From contig NC_018237.1 of assembly GCF_000227135.1 (NCBI RefSeq), forward strand, positions 442,149 to 506,148: 64,000 bases of DNA. The letters run 5' to 3'. Below are positions 39,681-49,977 of the stretch, piece after piece (position 1 is the stretch's first letter; every line of letters starts with the position of its first letter). Position numbers and translations under genes: made by a program. Below the pieces are notes generated by a model. That model was not told the origin of the DNA. It saw nothing but the letters and a program-made list of their open reading frames with translations, and did not search any database. Source of the stretch: Leishmania donovani (taxonomy: Eukaryota > Euglenozoa > Kinetoplastea > Trypanosomatida > Trypanosomatidae).

Positions 39681-42600
39681 TTACCATTCTACGAAAGGTG
39701 CCAGCAGCGCGTTCAGGTCCCGAAGAAGCTGCTGGACGGCTGCTGCGTGCCCCTCCGCGTCACCGGCCTTCACAGTAGCGGCATGATCGAGAGCGCAGAC
39801 AATCTGCTTGACGGCGCCACGCGCCTCCTGCTGCTTTGCACTGGGAAGCAGCGCTTGAGCTGCCCCGAGCAGCCGCAGCGCAATCATGGAGACCATTCGA
39901 TGCATTAACAAGCCTGGCTCCTGCTCCCTCCATGACCGCAGTACCGACTGCCACTGATGTCGAGCGGCAGCCCCTTGCAGCTCGCCGCTGCGCGTTTTAC
40001 AGTACTCCAGCACGCTCGTCAGATAGCCGGCGGCGCGACCCACCCACCGTAGCAGCCCACGGTATTTCGCTTCCGTGGATGCGACCTTTGTTGCTTCGCG
40101 TGGTCGCGACTGTGACTGTGGCGCCTCCCGCTCAACCATCGCACAGCACACCAGAGCCTGCTGCAGCTCCATAAGCATCGGCCACGGGGGAAGCGTCACC
40201 AACCGTTCCCGGCGACAGCCACCGCACTCTGCAACATTGGCATCCGCCGAGTGCGACTCCTTCCTCGCTACCGAGGCTTCCGAAGCATCATCGCCGCCGC
40301 CCGTCATGGCGGCAGGTGGGTTCTGGCGGGCGCGTGAGCTGCTTGCAGCAGCACTAGTGGTCGTGGTGGTGCGCAGCAGGATCTCTTCCACCGTTCGAGC
40401 CAAGGCGGTGTCTTGCGTGGCGGCACTCGTGACTGTGAAGAGGCGGAGCGTCTGCCACTCGCGCTCCTGCACGAACGTGCTTGGCGCCAGCTCCTCGGCC
40501 TCCCGTATGAGCTGCGCAATGCGCTGCGACGCAGCGTGCGTTGCTGGGACGCCTGAGACTGCAAGTCGCTCCATCAGCACCGAAGCATAAAGGAGAAGCG
40601 TGTACGCCTTCGCATACCTGCAGGCTTTGTCGGAGCCGCCCTGCGTGTAGGCGCTCAGGGCCTGCGTGAAGAAGCTGTCCGCGTCCTCAGGCAGCTCGTG
40701 GAGAGGGCCGACCAGAAGCGGCTGAGCGAGGGTCGCAGCCGCAACGCCGAGGGCGCCATCAAGCTTCCGCTCCACGACGCTGCGGTACACGTCCCCCAGC
40801 AGCTGCATCACGTCCGCCCACTGCAGCATGCCGTGTGAGCCAAAGACGGCACCAAAGACCGCGTCCTCGGCGGCCTTGTGAGAGGCATGCAGCAGAGACT
40901 TGGCTCGGTGCAACGCCTCCAGCGCCTTCGTGTAGCGTGCCGTGCGGTGGTTCTCCTTGCCGACCAGGTAGTACACCAAAGCAAGCTTGACGAGGTGGCG
41001 GCGTGTGTGCGTGCCAATCCGCCCGTAGAAGCGCAGCGCTGTGAAGGAGAGACTCACGACGTCCGCCTTTAGGGTTGTGAGCCAGACGAGGGTGGTGGGC
41101 AGCTTGAGGCCGCGCTGCTGCAGCCTCGCCTCCATGCGTCTGCCGAGCTCCCTCAGTACACGTATGGAGAAGCCGCTCGCCGCTTCTGACATGGCGGCGA
41201 CGGCAACATCGCCGTACAGCTCGCAGAGGGCGGAGCGGAGAGGGGTGATGTCTACCTGTGTGCGCGGGTCCACCACCGCCGAGCACGACGCAGACACCGC
41301 CACCATATCCGCGCCGCGACTGCACTTCTTGAGTCCAGACGGCTCACTTGTATGCGTTGGCGACGTCGCGGACGGCAACTGCTGGCTACTGTGCTCCGTC
41401 AGCGATGCCCTGGATGATCCCGTAGGGGACGTGGCGGGGCAAAACTCCTCCTTGGAGCTCTTGCCTTCCTTACTGACTGGCGTTGCGCCGTTCACGGAGG
41501 TGCTTTCGTCCGTAGCGCACGTGCCGGTCGGCGCCTCTGCTACGGCCGCTGTGGCTGCGGCTGCCGAGTGCAGAGGTCCCACGAGCTCGCTTGCCTCCTC
41601 CAGCCGCACGAGTCCTTCGACGACCACCTGCAGAAGGTCCTGCGTGCACGACGATATGGCCGCCATGACCTCCTCCCGATGCTCCGCACCGCGCAGCGCC
41701 GCTTTTCCCTCCTTTGCCTTTGCCTCGTTGCGCGCCATGCGCAGCGCACGCAGGTGATGGCAGCCGCAGTAGTACGCCTCCAGCGACAGCGCCACCACGG
41801 CGCACGCAGCGGCACTGCACACTACCAGGCACCGGGCAAAGAAGGCCCTCATCAGCTGGCCGCCCTCCCACTTCCCAGCCTCGACAAGCATGTGGCGCAG
41901 CGGTATCTCAAAGCGCCCACACAGCAGCAGCGCGTCTCGGTAGACCTCCGGCGGCGAGCACAAGCCGGCGGCACAGCTGGCAGCAGCATTCTTGGGGCGA
42001 CCTGCCGTGCTGTTGGAGGCGACGGCGGCTGCCGTCTGCGCAGCGTCCGCATGCAGCTTGCGCACCACCAACACCGGCACCATCCTCACCAGCTCCGCCA
42101 CTGTTTCGCGTGCGGCGAGGTCCTCGCGGCAGGACGGCAGAAAAATGCGCAGGCTGCGGTGCAGCAGCGGCAGCGCGTCGCCGGCTCTGCTGAGATCACC
42201 GCTGCGGAAAAGGTGCTGGCCAATGTTGAAGCACGTCTTTCCAAAGTTCCAGTTGAAGCGGTTGAGCTGGGATGCGGTTGGGGGGCCGCCAATGCCGTAC
42301 CCCGACGACGTCGTTGCCGGCACCTCGCTCTCAACGTATGCCTCCCCGTCGGCCACCCGCTCCGCTGCGCCCCGATCAGCGGACGCAAAGGCGGCGGCAG
42401 CGGCGCATCCAAAGTACTTGTCCGTCTCCTCCACAAAGGCGGCGGAGTCGTCGAGGTCAGGCAACTCGTACAGCTCGACATACTCCAAGGGGTAGTCGCG
42501 CACCACCGCGTACGTGCCGCCGTCACGACGGCACTGCTTCACGAGCCATTGCAGAGCGCGACTCGTGAAGCTGAGCGCCGCCGCCGCCATGCGCGCCTCC

Positions 42601-44264
42601 ACCGAGTCGAGTATGTCCATTGTCTTCTTCACTTGATGACTCTGCACGATGCCGTCGTGGTGCACGTACGTCCCTACCTGTGACACGTTCGCCATCATTG
42701 CGTCGAACCAGCAGCGGAGCGTCTCGCGCTGCTCGGCATCGGCGGGGCCGACCGGCACCTTCTCTTTCATCCGGACAAGCTGCTCGGTGTTCGTGCGCTG
42801 GTCCATCACGATGGGGGCGTCGATGCCGATGAGCACCTCGGTCGCGTCCATGCGCCAGCGCAGCACCTGCGAGTAACGATGCAAGTTCGCTCCGAAGTGT
42901 ACGTCGGACGCGGCCGTGCTGGAGAGGCGCCGTTCTGGCAAGGCCAGCGCCAGCTGGCCCGCCGCGCCCGCCGCTGCTTCGTCTGCCTCCACGGTGGCTT
43001 GCCCGTGCGTTTCCTTCATGAGGTACAGAGCCTTGCCGAAGAGGGCCTGCTGGCGCATCTCGTGCACCTCAGACGGCTCCGACGCACGCGAGTCAATCAC
43101 CAGCGTCGGGCCGATGCGCTGCACGCGGAGCGCCAAAGGACGCTCCGGAACGTAGACCTGCTCAAAGATGGTGCGCATCGCCTCCGCGCTGGAGACGATG
43201 AGGGCGTTCTGCTGCATGTCCTTCCACTCCATCACAGCACTTGCCAACATATGCTGAAGCGCCACTCGTTGATTGCGCAAAAAACCAGGGGCATGCTGGT
43301 GGACGTTGTGGACGGGGTCGAGCGTCAAGTAGTTGCGCGGCGGCCGGTTCATGTCAGTGCCTGGCGCGAGAGGAGCCTGCATCGGGATCGCCTTCACCCC
43401 CTCCACGCGCTGCACGTGGGTACTGTTTAGCAGCTTCGTGATGGTGGAAGACGCACCGCTGTAGATGGGGAGCACGCTGATCCGATCCCAGTTCGCCGAG
43501 GGGCGAGCGTTGGAGTGCTGCGGGGCGCACGACTCCGGCAGCAACCGGTCACCCGACGCGGCGGTGGCGGAGATTTGCAAGTCTCGCGACGCGGCGTCAG
43601 GAAGCGCCACACGTCCACGCTGCACCGCTCTCACGACTGCATGTGACTGGAGCGGCTCTAGCACGCTCAGGCTGCGACACGCCGTCGCATCCTCTATCGT
43701 CGACAGGGCTACGGCACCGGTAGCGCACGAGTCAACACCGCCGCATTCTGCCGGCGACGAGGCAGCCGAGGTAGACGCTGGAGACGCGCGCAGCAGAAAC
43801 TCGAAATCCCAGCTGGATGGGGAAGCCGAGGTCAAGGCGTGAGCGGAGGTGACGGCTGCGGCGGTCGCAGCGGCACTGGTAGTCGATGCTGGAGCGAGCA
43901 GGATCTGTTGGTTGGGGTGCTGCTCAGAAGTGGGTCGAGGCGGCTGGCTGCCGGCTGCGATGAACGCCACCGCGGCGCCCTTTTGTGCGACCGTCGTCAG
44001 AGCGGAAGAGGCTCGCGCCGTCTCCACTGGGGCGTAGTGCGCATCGTCCCGCGTCTGCTCCGCACCCCTTGCCGGCAGCTCTGTGGTTTCAAACAGAAAC
44101 AGCTGCGCGTCTCTTGCCTTGGCCTCCTCGCGCAGGTGCTTGTTCTGCTGCCGCTGATGATAGCGCTTCACTTCCTTCCGGTGCTTCGTGCGGTGACTCA
44201 TCTTTCGCGGGCCGGCTTCGTCATAGCCCTGCGTTTCCACGGCAGCAGGGGCACCGGAAGACAT
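39681..44264 (-). CDS. EDRF1-like large protein (1527 aa)
   Basis: Very large protein resembling the EDRF1 (erythroid differentiation-related factor 1) family. That family is widespread in eukaryotes and poorly understood. The conserved N-terminal region includes NYLTLDPVHNVHQHAPGFLR (about 311-330), YSQVLRWRMDATEVLIGIDA (464-483), LRCWFDAMMANVSQVGTYVH (516-535) with HDGIVQSHQVKKTMDILDS, and YAVVRDYPLEYVELYELPDL; this order matches the EDRF1 N-terminal domain. A helical, TPR-like middle and C-terminus follow (CFNIGQHLFRSGDLSRAGDA; HLVKLALVYYLVGKENHRTA; EALHRAKSLLHASHK). The N-terminus is basic (RTKHRKEVKRYHQRQQNKHL). The longest frame begins with TTG at 44339; the first ATG is MSSGAPAAVETQ at 44264. 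Ala/Ser-rich insertions inflate the length. Confidence 0.82.
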   Translation of the reverse strand: MSSGAPAAVETQGYDEAGPRKMSHRTKHRKEVKRYHQRQQNKHLREEAKARDAQLFLFETTELPARGAEQTRDDAHYAPVETARASSALTTVAQKGAAVAFIAAGSQPPRPTSEQHPNQQILLAPASTTSAAATAAAVTSAHALTSASPSSWDFEFLLRASPASTSAASSPAECGGVDSCATGAVALSTIEDATACRSLSVLEPLQSHAVVRAVQRGRVALPDAASRDLQISATAASGDRLLPESCAPQHSNARPSANWDRISVLPIYSGASSTITKLLNSTHVQRVEGVKAIPMQAPLAPGTDMNRPPRNYLTLDPVHNVHQHAPGFLRNQRVALQHMLASAVMEWKDMQQNALIVSSAEAMRTIFEQVYVPERPLALRVQRIGPTLVIDSRASEPSEVHEMRQQALFGKALYLMKETHGQATVEADEAAAGAAGQLALALPERRLSSTAASDVHFGANLHRYSQVLRWRMDATEVLIGIDAPIVMDQRTNTEQLVRMKEKVPVGPADAEQRETLRCWFDAMMANVSQVGTYVHHDGIVQSHQVKKTMDILDSVEARMAAAALSFTSRALQWLVKQCRRDGGTYAVVRDYPLEYVELYELPDLDDSAAFVEETDKYFGCAAAAAFASADRGAAERVADGEAYVESEVPATTSSGYGIGGPPTASQLNRFNWNFGKTCFNIGQHLFRSGDLSRAGDALPLLHRSLRIFLPSCREDLAARETVAELVRMVPVLVVRKLHADAAQTAAAVASNSTAGRPKNAAASCAAGLCSPPEVYRDALLLCGRFEIPLRHMLVEAGKWEGGQLMRAFFARCLVVCSAAACAVVALSLEAYYCGCHHLRALRMARNEAKAKEGKAALRGAEHREEVMAAISSCTQDLLQVVVEGLVRLEEASELVGPLHSAAAATAAVAEAPTGTCATDESTSVNGATPVSKEGKSSKEEFCPATSPTGSSRASLTEHSSQQLPSATSPTHTSEPSGLKKCSRGADMVAVSASCSAVVDPRTQVDITPLRSALCELYGDVAVAAMSEAASGFSIRVLRELGRRMEARLQQRGLKLPTTLVWLTTLKADVVSLSFTALRFYGRIGTHTRRHLVKLALVYYLVGKENHRTARYTKALEALHRAKSLLHASHKAAEDAVFGAVFGSHGMLQWADVMQLLGDVYRSVVERKLDGALGVAAATLAQPLLVGPLHELPEDADSFFTQALSAYTQGGSDKACRYAKAYTLLLYASVLMERLAVSGVPATHAASQRIAQLIREAEELAPSTFVQEREWQTLRLFTVTSAATQDTALARTVEEILLRTTTTTSAAASSSRARQNPPAAMTGGGDDASEASVARKESHSADANVAECGGCRRERLVTLPPWPMLMELQQALVCCAMVEREAPQSQSRPREATKVASTEAKYRGLLRWVGRAAGYLTSVLEYCKTRSGELQGAAARHQWQSVLRSWREQEPGLLMHRMVSMIALRLLGAAQALLPSAKQQEARGAVKQIVCALDHAATVKAGDAEGHAAAVQQLLRDLNALLAPFVEW

Positions 44265-46427
44265 CGCTGACTGCTGTCGCAGCGGACCAGTTGCGTCGCT
44301 TCGATCACCGCGAGAAATGCGCACCAGCGAGGGAGGCAACGGGAACGGCGTCCAAAGGGCAGCAGAGCGGCAGGCAAAGGAGCTGACAGACAGGCCTGTG
44401 AACGTCCCAGCGCGTCTGCGCGAGGGCGCTTACGCTCAGGAGGCGGGAAGAAGGGGAGGGGAAGACCACGCGCGCCTCTCCACCCGCACACAGACGCAGA
44501 CACGGGAGGAACGAAAATTTATATGCAAAAAAGCAAGCGGCGAACCTGATATATGCGTCTTAATAGTGATGGAAGTGATAGCGACGATGAGCACACAGAT
44601 GGAGAGCTGCGTGAGAGATCCACAGAATGCCTACACGAGAAACCTCACGAGACTCTTCAATACCTGCTATGCCCTTGCGGGCGTGTACGTGTGGGTGTAT
44701 GATGGGTGAAAGGCACCTTTCTTTTCTTGTGCTCTCACTTTCAGCCGCTCGTCGACAGACACGCACCCGCACGCAGAGAGACGGAGAGAATTACGCGCGC
44801 AGAGCAGTAGACCAGACTTCCGTCAGTTAGGTGAGTGACGCCTCTGCCGCGTGCCTTTCTTACGTGTTTGAAAGGGCGTGCCTTTCTTTTCCCTTGCACT
44901 GAGCTACGCGATGGTGACGCCACAGCCGCAAGCAACCCGCGCCACTGTGGCGCCACAACAGGAGGTGCCGTAAGCGTCACTGTACGTGAGATGCCTGAAG
45001 AAAGGACAAACCACGCGCGTGGCGTGGGGGAGAGGGAGGGAGGGGGTACTTGCAGTAGCACACGGCACACACGCAATGCCACTAATAAGGTAAAAAAACG
45101 GGGGAGAGGCACACTAATCGTTACGCCCACCCAACCGCACACCCACCCACACACACAGGCACGGGCACACGACCGCACACGTCCGTATTGCCCACGCAGT
45201 TCTCCGCCTGTTTCTTGCGTCTTGCTGACCGTCACGCGCGTGCCTTTGTGCGTCGGCAACCTCCTCTCGTCACACCTCAGGCGTGGGTGCGGCCCCCCAA
45301 AATAGGAACGGCGCGTCTGGGGAAGGAGTGGGGGGGGGGAGGTGCGAGCCTCAAATAAAGCAAAACGAAAGATGGATGAGTGGGGAGGAGGGGGAGGGGG
45401 AGGGCAACAGCCGCCGTAACTCACCAGTAAGTCGAAGGCCGCACCACTGCGCGTATGTGAGTGCGAGCGTGTGCTGGTGGTTGGAGGGTGAAGAGGAAAA
45501 TAGTCTGTGACGTGCCCTTTGGCTTGTAGTTTTCCCATATGGTGTTCGCTTTCTTGCGCTTCGTATTCCTTCGCGCGGCCAAGGGATTTGTTTATGTGTG
45601 TGTGTGTGTGTGTCGTGCGCATCAGAGAAAACGAAGTGAGGAAGGCGCATGGAGGTGGAGGTGGACATGAATGTGTGAGAACGAGGATGGGAAGGCCAGC
45701 ACGAGGCATGGGGGAGAGCCTGTAGTGGTGATCGATGCCCGCCCACAGCAGCACATCCGTCAACAGTGAGATGAAGGGTGCCCATGCGCGCGGACATGGG
45801 CACTCTCCCCTCAATATCTTCATGCCTCTCATCCGCTGGGGTGGGGGGGGGAAGCGTTATTTGCGGTTGGACGTACATCTCGAGCCAGACGCTATGCGTC
45901 CCTCTTCCCGTGCGGGAGCATGAGGCAGACGGTGCATACATACATTACACACATGTATAAGGGCAAAGGGCGAGGAGTCCATCGAGGTCGATGTTACAAC
46001 ATGGCGAAAAGAAAAACGGCGCTCCCCACAACTGCGTGGACATGGAAACGAGGGAAGCGGCACAGGCGGTAAAGTAGCCGAGGCTAAAAAGCGACATCAT
46101 GGCGAAGAAGTGCACAAAAACAAAGTATAAGCACCGGCGACGTGGCTGCCCCCAAAGCAGCCACAGACGCCCCAGAGACATCGATGCCGCACACGCATCC
46201 GCAGAAGACGCGTGCGCGCATATCACGAGGCGATGTGAAAGGAGAACAACAGAGAAACGGAAACCAAACTGTACATGCCCACATGTGCAAGGCGCCGGCA
46301 CTATGCGCGTTGGCGGCGTGAACATCAAGAGAGAGAGAGGGAGGTGGAGCAGACGGTGCAAGGGAGAAAAAAGAGAGGGGAAGGAGGAGGAGGAGGCTGA
46401 GCCTACGATCTAAAGGCCGCGCTCGCG
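44265..46427. other. Long intergenic region, no gene seen
   Basis: 2.2 kb between the RING gene and the EDRF1-like gene. It has a TG repeat at about 45595-45613 and CA-rich DNA near 45127-45170. In transcript sense it is the 3' UTR of the RING gene and the 5' flank of the EDRF1-like gene. ORFs here are repeat-derived. Confidence 0.55.
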
Positions 46428-47510
46428 CTAAAGCGTCATGACGCGATCGATATAGCCGCGGCACAGAGGGCATCGGTTGTCGCTGAGGCGCAGGTGTGCA
46501 GCACACTCGTTGCATAGACACATGTGACGGCAGGGCAGGATGGTGGTGTCCTTCTGGTTCGTCAGGCAAATCACGCAGAGCCCCTCTTCACTCTCCTCAT
46601 CCGCGCCGGGGTCGCGCACGGCGTCCTCGCGGCCGTCGTCGAAGACGTCCTCTAAATCGTAAACCTCGTTCCCTACCTGGAGCAGCTGCTTCGCCACCTT
46701 GCAGGTGAAGCGATGGACCGCTCGAGCTTCGCTGCCACCGAGCGAAGACGCTGGCTGTGGGGAGGCCTCCTCCGGTGCCTCCAGAAAGGTGTACTGCACA
46801 ATCTCTCTCTTGCTGGGCTGCAGCGGCTGTGACCGTGGCGGCGTCGCCTCGTGCGCGGCTTTGTCTGCAGGGGCACATTGTTGCGTCTTATTGATTGGGT
46901 CCTCCGTCGCCCCAACAAGCACCTCGATGGCGAGCGGGGCGTAGGATACTCGCTGCACCGTTGAGGTTGCGAGCGTGCTGGCAGTTTCCTCGTACTTGAG
47001 AGGCTGGAGCAGCTGCGGCAGTACTAGGGGGTTGGTGACGACTGTTGTGAGACCGTCCGTCTCGGTGGTATCCAGGATGCAAACCGACCCCGCCGCCACA
47101 CCACCGCTGGTCTTCAGCCGTACACCATCGCGGGCGCGGTACTCCACCGACGCACCAGCGTACACGCGCACCCGCTCCGGCGGCTGCGTCGCCGCGATCT
47201 GGAACGTGAGCGCAAGCCCCTTGGAGGCACCAACAGCTTGTGGTGACGCCAATGGCGCGCTAATCAGCTCAATTTTCTGCCGACGTGGCACCGCACACGT
47301 GAGGTCCAGCATCGTTGCGCGCTCAACAAGGTTCTCATCGTCGTCATACTCCACTTCCACGTCATATATGAGTGGCCCTCGCACACGGTCACGCGCAAAC
47401 TGGATGGACGGCTTGCCGAAGACGAGGTAGAAGTTGTGTGGGGCGAGGCGCAGCTCGATGTCGGTGATGCCGGTTGCCGTCGGCTGCTCGTGACTTGTGC
47501 GATTCCCCAT
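46428..47510 (-). CDS. RING E3 ubiquitin ligase, MGRN1/LUL-like
   Basis: Probable E3 ubiquitin ligase of 360 residues. The C-terminal C3HC4 RING (about 312-351) reads CVICLTNQKDTTILPCRHMC then CNECAAHLRLSDNRCPLCRG, with all eight zinc ligands present. The DT-ILPCRH-CLC pattern is that of mahogunin (MGRN1) and the plant LOG2-like (LUL) ligases. The N-terminus MGNRTSHEQ has Gly2 and a permissive residue at position 6, so N-myristoylation is likely, as known for plant LULs. The region before the RING (about 15-200) contains beta-rich segments (IELRLAPHNFYLVFGKPSIQ; IYDVEVEYDDDENLVERATM) fitting the substrate-binding domain of that family. The upstream in-frame ATG (MLSLMGNRTS) would abolish myristoylation; the start at 47510 is preferred for that reason. 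Confidence 0.88.
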   Translation of the reverse strand: MGNRTSHEQPTATGITDIELRLAPHNFYLVFGKPSIQFARDRVRGPLIYDVEVEYDDDENLVERATMLDLTCAVPRRQKIELISAPLASPQAVGASKGLALTFQIAATQPPERVRVYAGASVEYRARDGVRLKTSGGVAAGSVCILDTTETDGLTTVVTNPLVLPQLLQPLKYEETASTLATSTVQRVSYAPLAIEVLVGATEDPINKTQQCAPADKAAHEATPPRSQPLQPSKREIVQYTFLEAPEEASPQPASSLGGSEARAVHRFTCKVAKQLLQVGNEVYDLEDVFDDGREDAVRDPGADEESEEGLCVICLTNQKDTTILPCRHMCLCNECAAHLRLSDNRCPLCRGYIDRVMTL

Positions 47511-48534
47511 TAGTGACAACAACGCACCGCCGCTGTGACCCCGGACGTCTCTGGAATGCCCGTGTGCGCCCGTACTTGGGGGCGAGGGGCAGGTGAGGAG
47601 GAGGCCACGAGCGAGGGAGTGCGGAATCCGCGAGGCACACTAAAGCACACAAGAACCGAAGCGAAGGAAGAAGGAGAGAGCGAAAGACACCGAGATGTAT
47701 ACATAGATGTATATGAAGCACAACGTAGAGAAGTGCATGTGCGGTGTGCCTAACGGAGAGAGCGAGGGGAGGGGACGCGCGGCGCGGCGCACTTGAGATG
47801 GAGCCGAGCCTGGGTGGAGAGTGCGCGTGCGTGAAGCGATACGGCTAACGACTGTACATGAAGAGGTGAAGGTGCGAACCTGTGCGGGTGTGCGCAGGCA
47901 CGCCGCAGCAGCAGCGGCAGACGCGCAGAGCACGATGACAGTAGAGGGAGAAGAACGAAAAGAAATCGCCGACTCTGAACCGCGCAGTGCGTGGTAGAGG
48001 GGGGAGGGCAAAGGGGGACGAGGCAGCGGGGGGGGGGGATGAGGGGTGAGGGATGAGGGAGGGGCGGAGGGGCGGAGGAAGGTGGGCATGAGCAGCGACT
48101 CGTGTGGCATAGTGCTTTGACCTCAGCATCTCGACGCATCCTCCCGCTAAGGGCCGATGCCACGCGGGAGCAGAGGCTGGCGCCCTTCGCCGTTTTCATC
48201 TCGCTCGCTCTCCCTCTCTTGGTTCCTTGTTCCTTGTTTACATCCATAACAGCGTACGACTCCGGCACACCGGCCAGCATATCGCTCTATGTTGGAACGC
48301 GCGCACCGGGTATTTACATGGGTGGCAGCGGCGTCGCACCGGCGAGCGCAAGTCGTCACTAGCGAGGAAAAGAAGAGGTGGAAGATGATGATGAAGCGCA
48401 AAACCACTAAAAGGGGAGATAGAGAGAGCTGCCCTCGGCACATCAGCAAACCACCTACACGTACTCACCTCCACCCACGCACACCCGCACACACACACAC
48501 ACACACACGAGCGCGCTGGTCTCCGCGTGTGGGC
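47511..48534. other. Intergenic region, no gene seen
   Basis: 1.0 kb between CFAP45 and the RING gene. It has a G-run at about 48030-48038, pyrimidine-rich blocks on the transcribed strand, and a CA repeat at about 48489-48508 right after the CFAP45 stop. Confidence 0.55.
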
Positions 48535-49977
48535 TCACTTGCCCACCTTGAGGAGGGCCCGGCGATACTGCTCCGGCACGTCCAGCTCCTCCAGCTCGCC
48601 TAACTTGCGGTCACGGATTGCCTCCAGGGCTGCCTGCCGCTCACGTGCCGCCTTTCGGAGCTGGTTGCCCTCTTCAATCTCCTCCTGCCGTTGACGACGG
48701 CGACGCTCCTCGACGTCCATCATCTGCTTCAGCAACGCTAGCGAATTCTCCTCCTGCAGGCGGCGAGTGCGGGCCTGGCGCTCGAGCTCCTGTTCGCGAC
48801 TGATCTTCTGCACTGCCAGCATGCGGTCCAGTTCCTCCTGCTCTTGCACCTTCTCTAAAGCCTTTTGGCGGTTGCGCTCCTCCACCTGGGCGAGGCGGGC
48901 CTGCTGAAGGTCGGCATGCATGGCGCTCTCCCGCTCCGCTGCCTCCTTCTCCTTTCGACGCTCCTCACGTATGTAGGCCTCCTGAACGCGGCGGACCCGC
49001 AGCTCCTCCAGCTCAGCCTGCTTGTCCTGCACGCGCTGCTGGTTCGCACGTAGCCGCGCGATCTCCATATCCTTTTCGCGCCGAAGACGGGCTTGCTCCT
49101 CAGCGTAGGCCTCATCGCGTGCTTCCTTCTGCTTAATGTACTCCGCCATCTTCCGGTCTTCCTCGAGCTCCATCTCTCTTTCGCGCTGCTTCAGGGCGAT
49201 CTGCTCAGCATTCGCGATGGCGGCTTCCTCCATCAGCCGCCGGGCCGCATCGATACGGCGCAGCTTTTCCGCCTTCTCCTCCACCTGCAGGCGCTCTATG
49301 TGGCGACTCATAGCATCCTGCTCCTGTTGATGTCGCTCCAGCCGGCGCACCCGCTCTACATACCGCTCATGCAGCTGCGCCTTGATCATGGCAGCGTTGC
49401 GCCGCTGCTCCTCCATGCGCTGCCGCTCGCGCTCGAGGTACACCTGCTGTGCCGTCTCCGCCTCCTGCGCCATGAGGGCGTCCATCTGGCGGTTGTACAC
49501 CGTCTCCTCCTCGATGCGCTTTTGCTTCTCCAGTCGCTGCGCCTCGCGAGTGGCGACACACTTGGCCTCCATGATGATACGATTCATGGCCTTAACCTCA
49601 TCGCACTCCTCGTCCAACATCAGCCGCGCCTTCTCCAGGTTCACCTGACGGAGCTGCGCCTGCTCGATCTCCTCTGCCGTCCGCGGGGCCACGCCGTTTC
49701 GGGCGCGTTCCGCGTCAAACTCCTGCATGCGGCGACGGTGTTCCTCGGCGGCTTCCGTGTGCGTGCGTGGGGCCACCGCGGTCGCGGCCGTGCCGCTCAG
49801 ACTGCCAGGGAAGCGACCATCGATCATGCCGCGGATTATATCCAGTTCAGTCTTGGTGATGATGGCGGAGTCACGGGGTGCGCCGCGTGCGTTTAGTTCC
49901 TTGCGCAACGCCCCGTCGGACTGACCTCGGCGGCGAGGCGGGAAGACGTCACAGGTCTTGTTGATAAAGAAGGACAT
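48535..49977 (-). CDS. CFAP45: Axonemal protein CFAP45 (CCDC19) homologue
   Basis: Homologue of cilia- and flagella-associated protein 45, a microtubule inner protein of axonemal doublets. The protein has 480 residues, nearly all charged coiled coil (trichohyalin/plectin-homology type). Diagnostic stretches are ITKTELDIIRGMIDG, then LDEECDEVKAMNRIIMEAKC with VATREAQRLEKQKRIEEE. Further on are EEQARLRREKDMEIARLRAN followed by QQRVQDKQAELEELRVRR, and the C-terminal LEELDVPEQYRRALLKVGK, all in the same order as animal CFAP45. Length is close to the family's 500-550. The ATG at 49977 (MSFFINKTCDVFPPRRRG) has a pyrimidine/AG context upstream. Expected to be a constitutive flagellar component. RIB43A, another inner protein, lies 10 kb away. 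Confidence 0.93.
   Translation of the reverse strand: MSFFINKTCDVFPPRRRGQSDGALRKELNARGAPRDSAIITKTELDIIRGMIDGRFPGSLSGTAATAVAPRTHTEAAEEHRRRMQEFDAERARNGVAPRTAEEIEQAQLRQVNLEKARLMLDEECDEVKAMNRIIMEAKCVATREAQRLEKQKRIEEETVYNRQMDALMAQEAETAQQVYLERERQRMEEQRRNAAMIKAQLHERYVERVRRLERHQQEQDAMSRHIERLQVEEKAEKLRRIDAARRLMEEAAIANAEQIALKQREREMELEEDRKMAEYIKQKEARDEAYAEEQARLRREKDMEIARLRANQQRVQDKQAELEELRVRRVQEAYIREERRKEKEAAERESAMHADLQQARLAQVEERNRQKALEKVQEQEELDRMLAVQKISREQELERQARTRRLQEENSLALLKQMMDVEERRRRQRQEEIEEGNQLRKAARERQAALEAIRDRKLGELEELDVPEQYRRALLKVGK

Noticed and set aside
39681..44339. Start of the EDRF1-like gene at 44339
   Set aside because: The codon there is TTG, not ATG; the first ATG in frame is at 44264.
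44741..45832. Minus-strand ORF of 363 codons
   Set aside because: Thr-His, Pro and Cys-Val low complexity spanning microsatellites; not coding-like.
49093..49896. Plus-strand ORF of 267 codons rich in Leu
   Set aside because: Antisense shadow of CFAP45 for the same reason.
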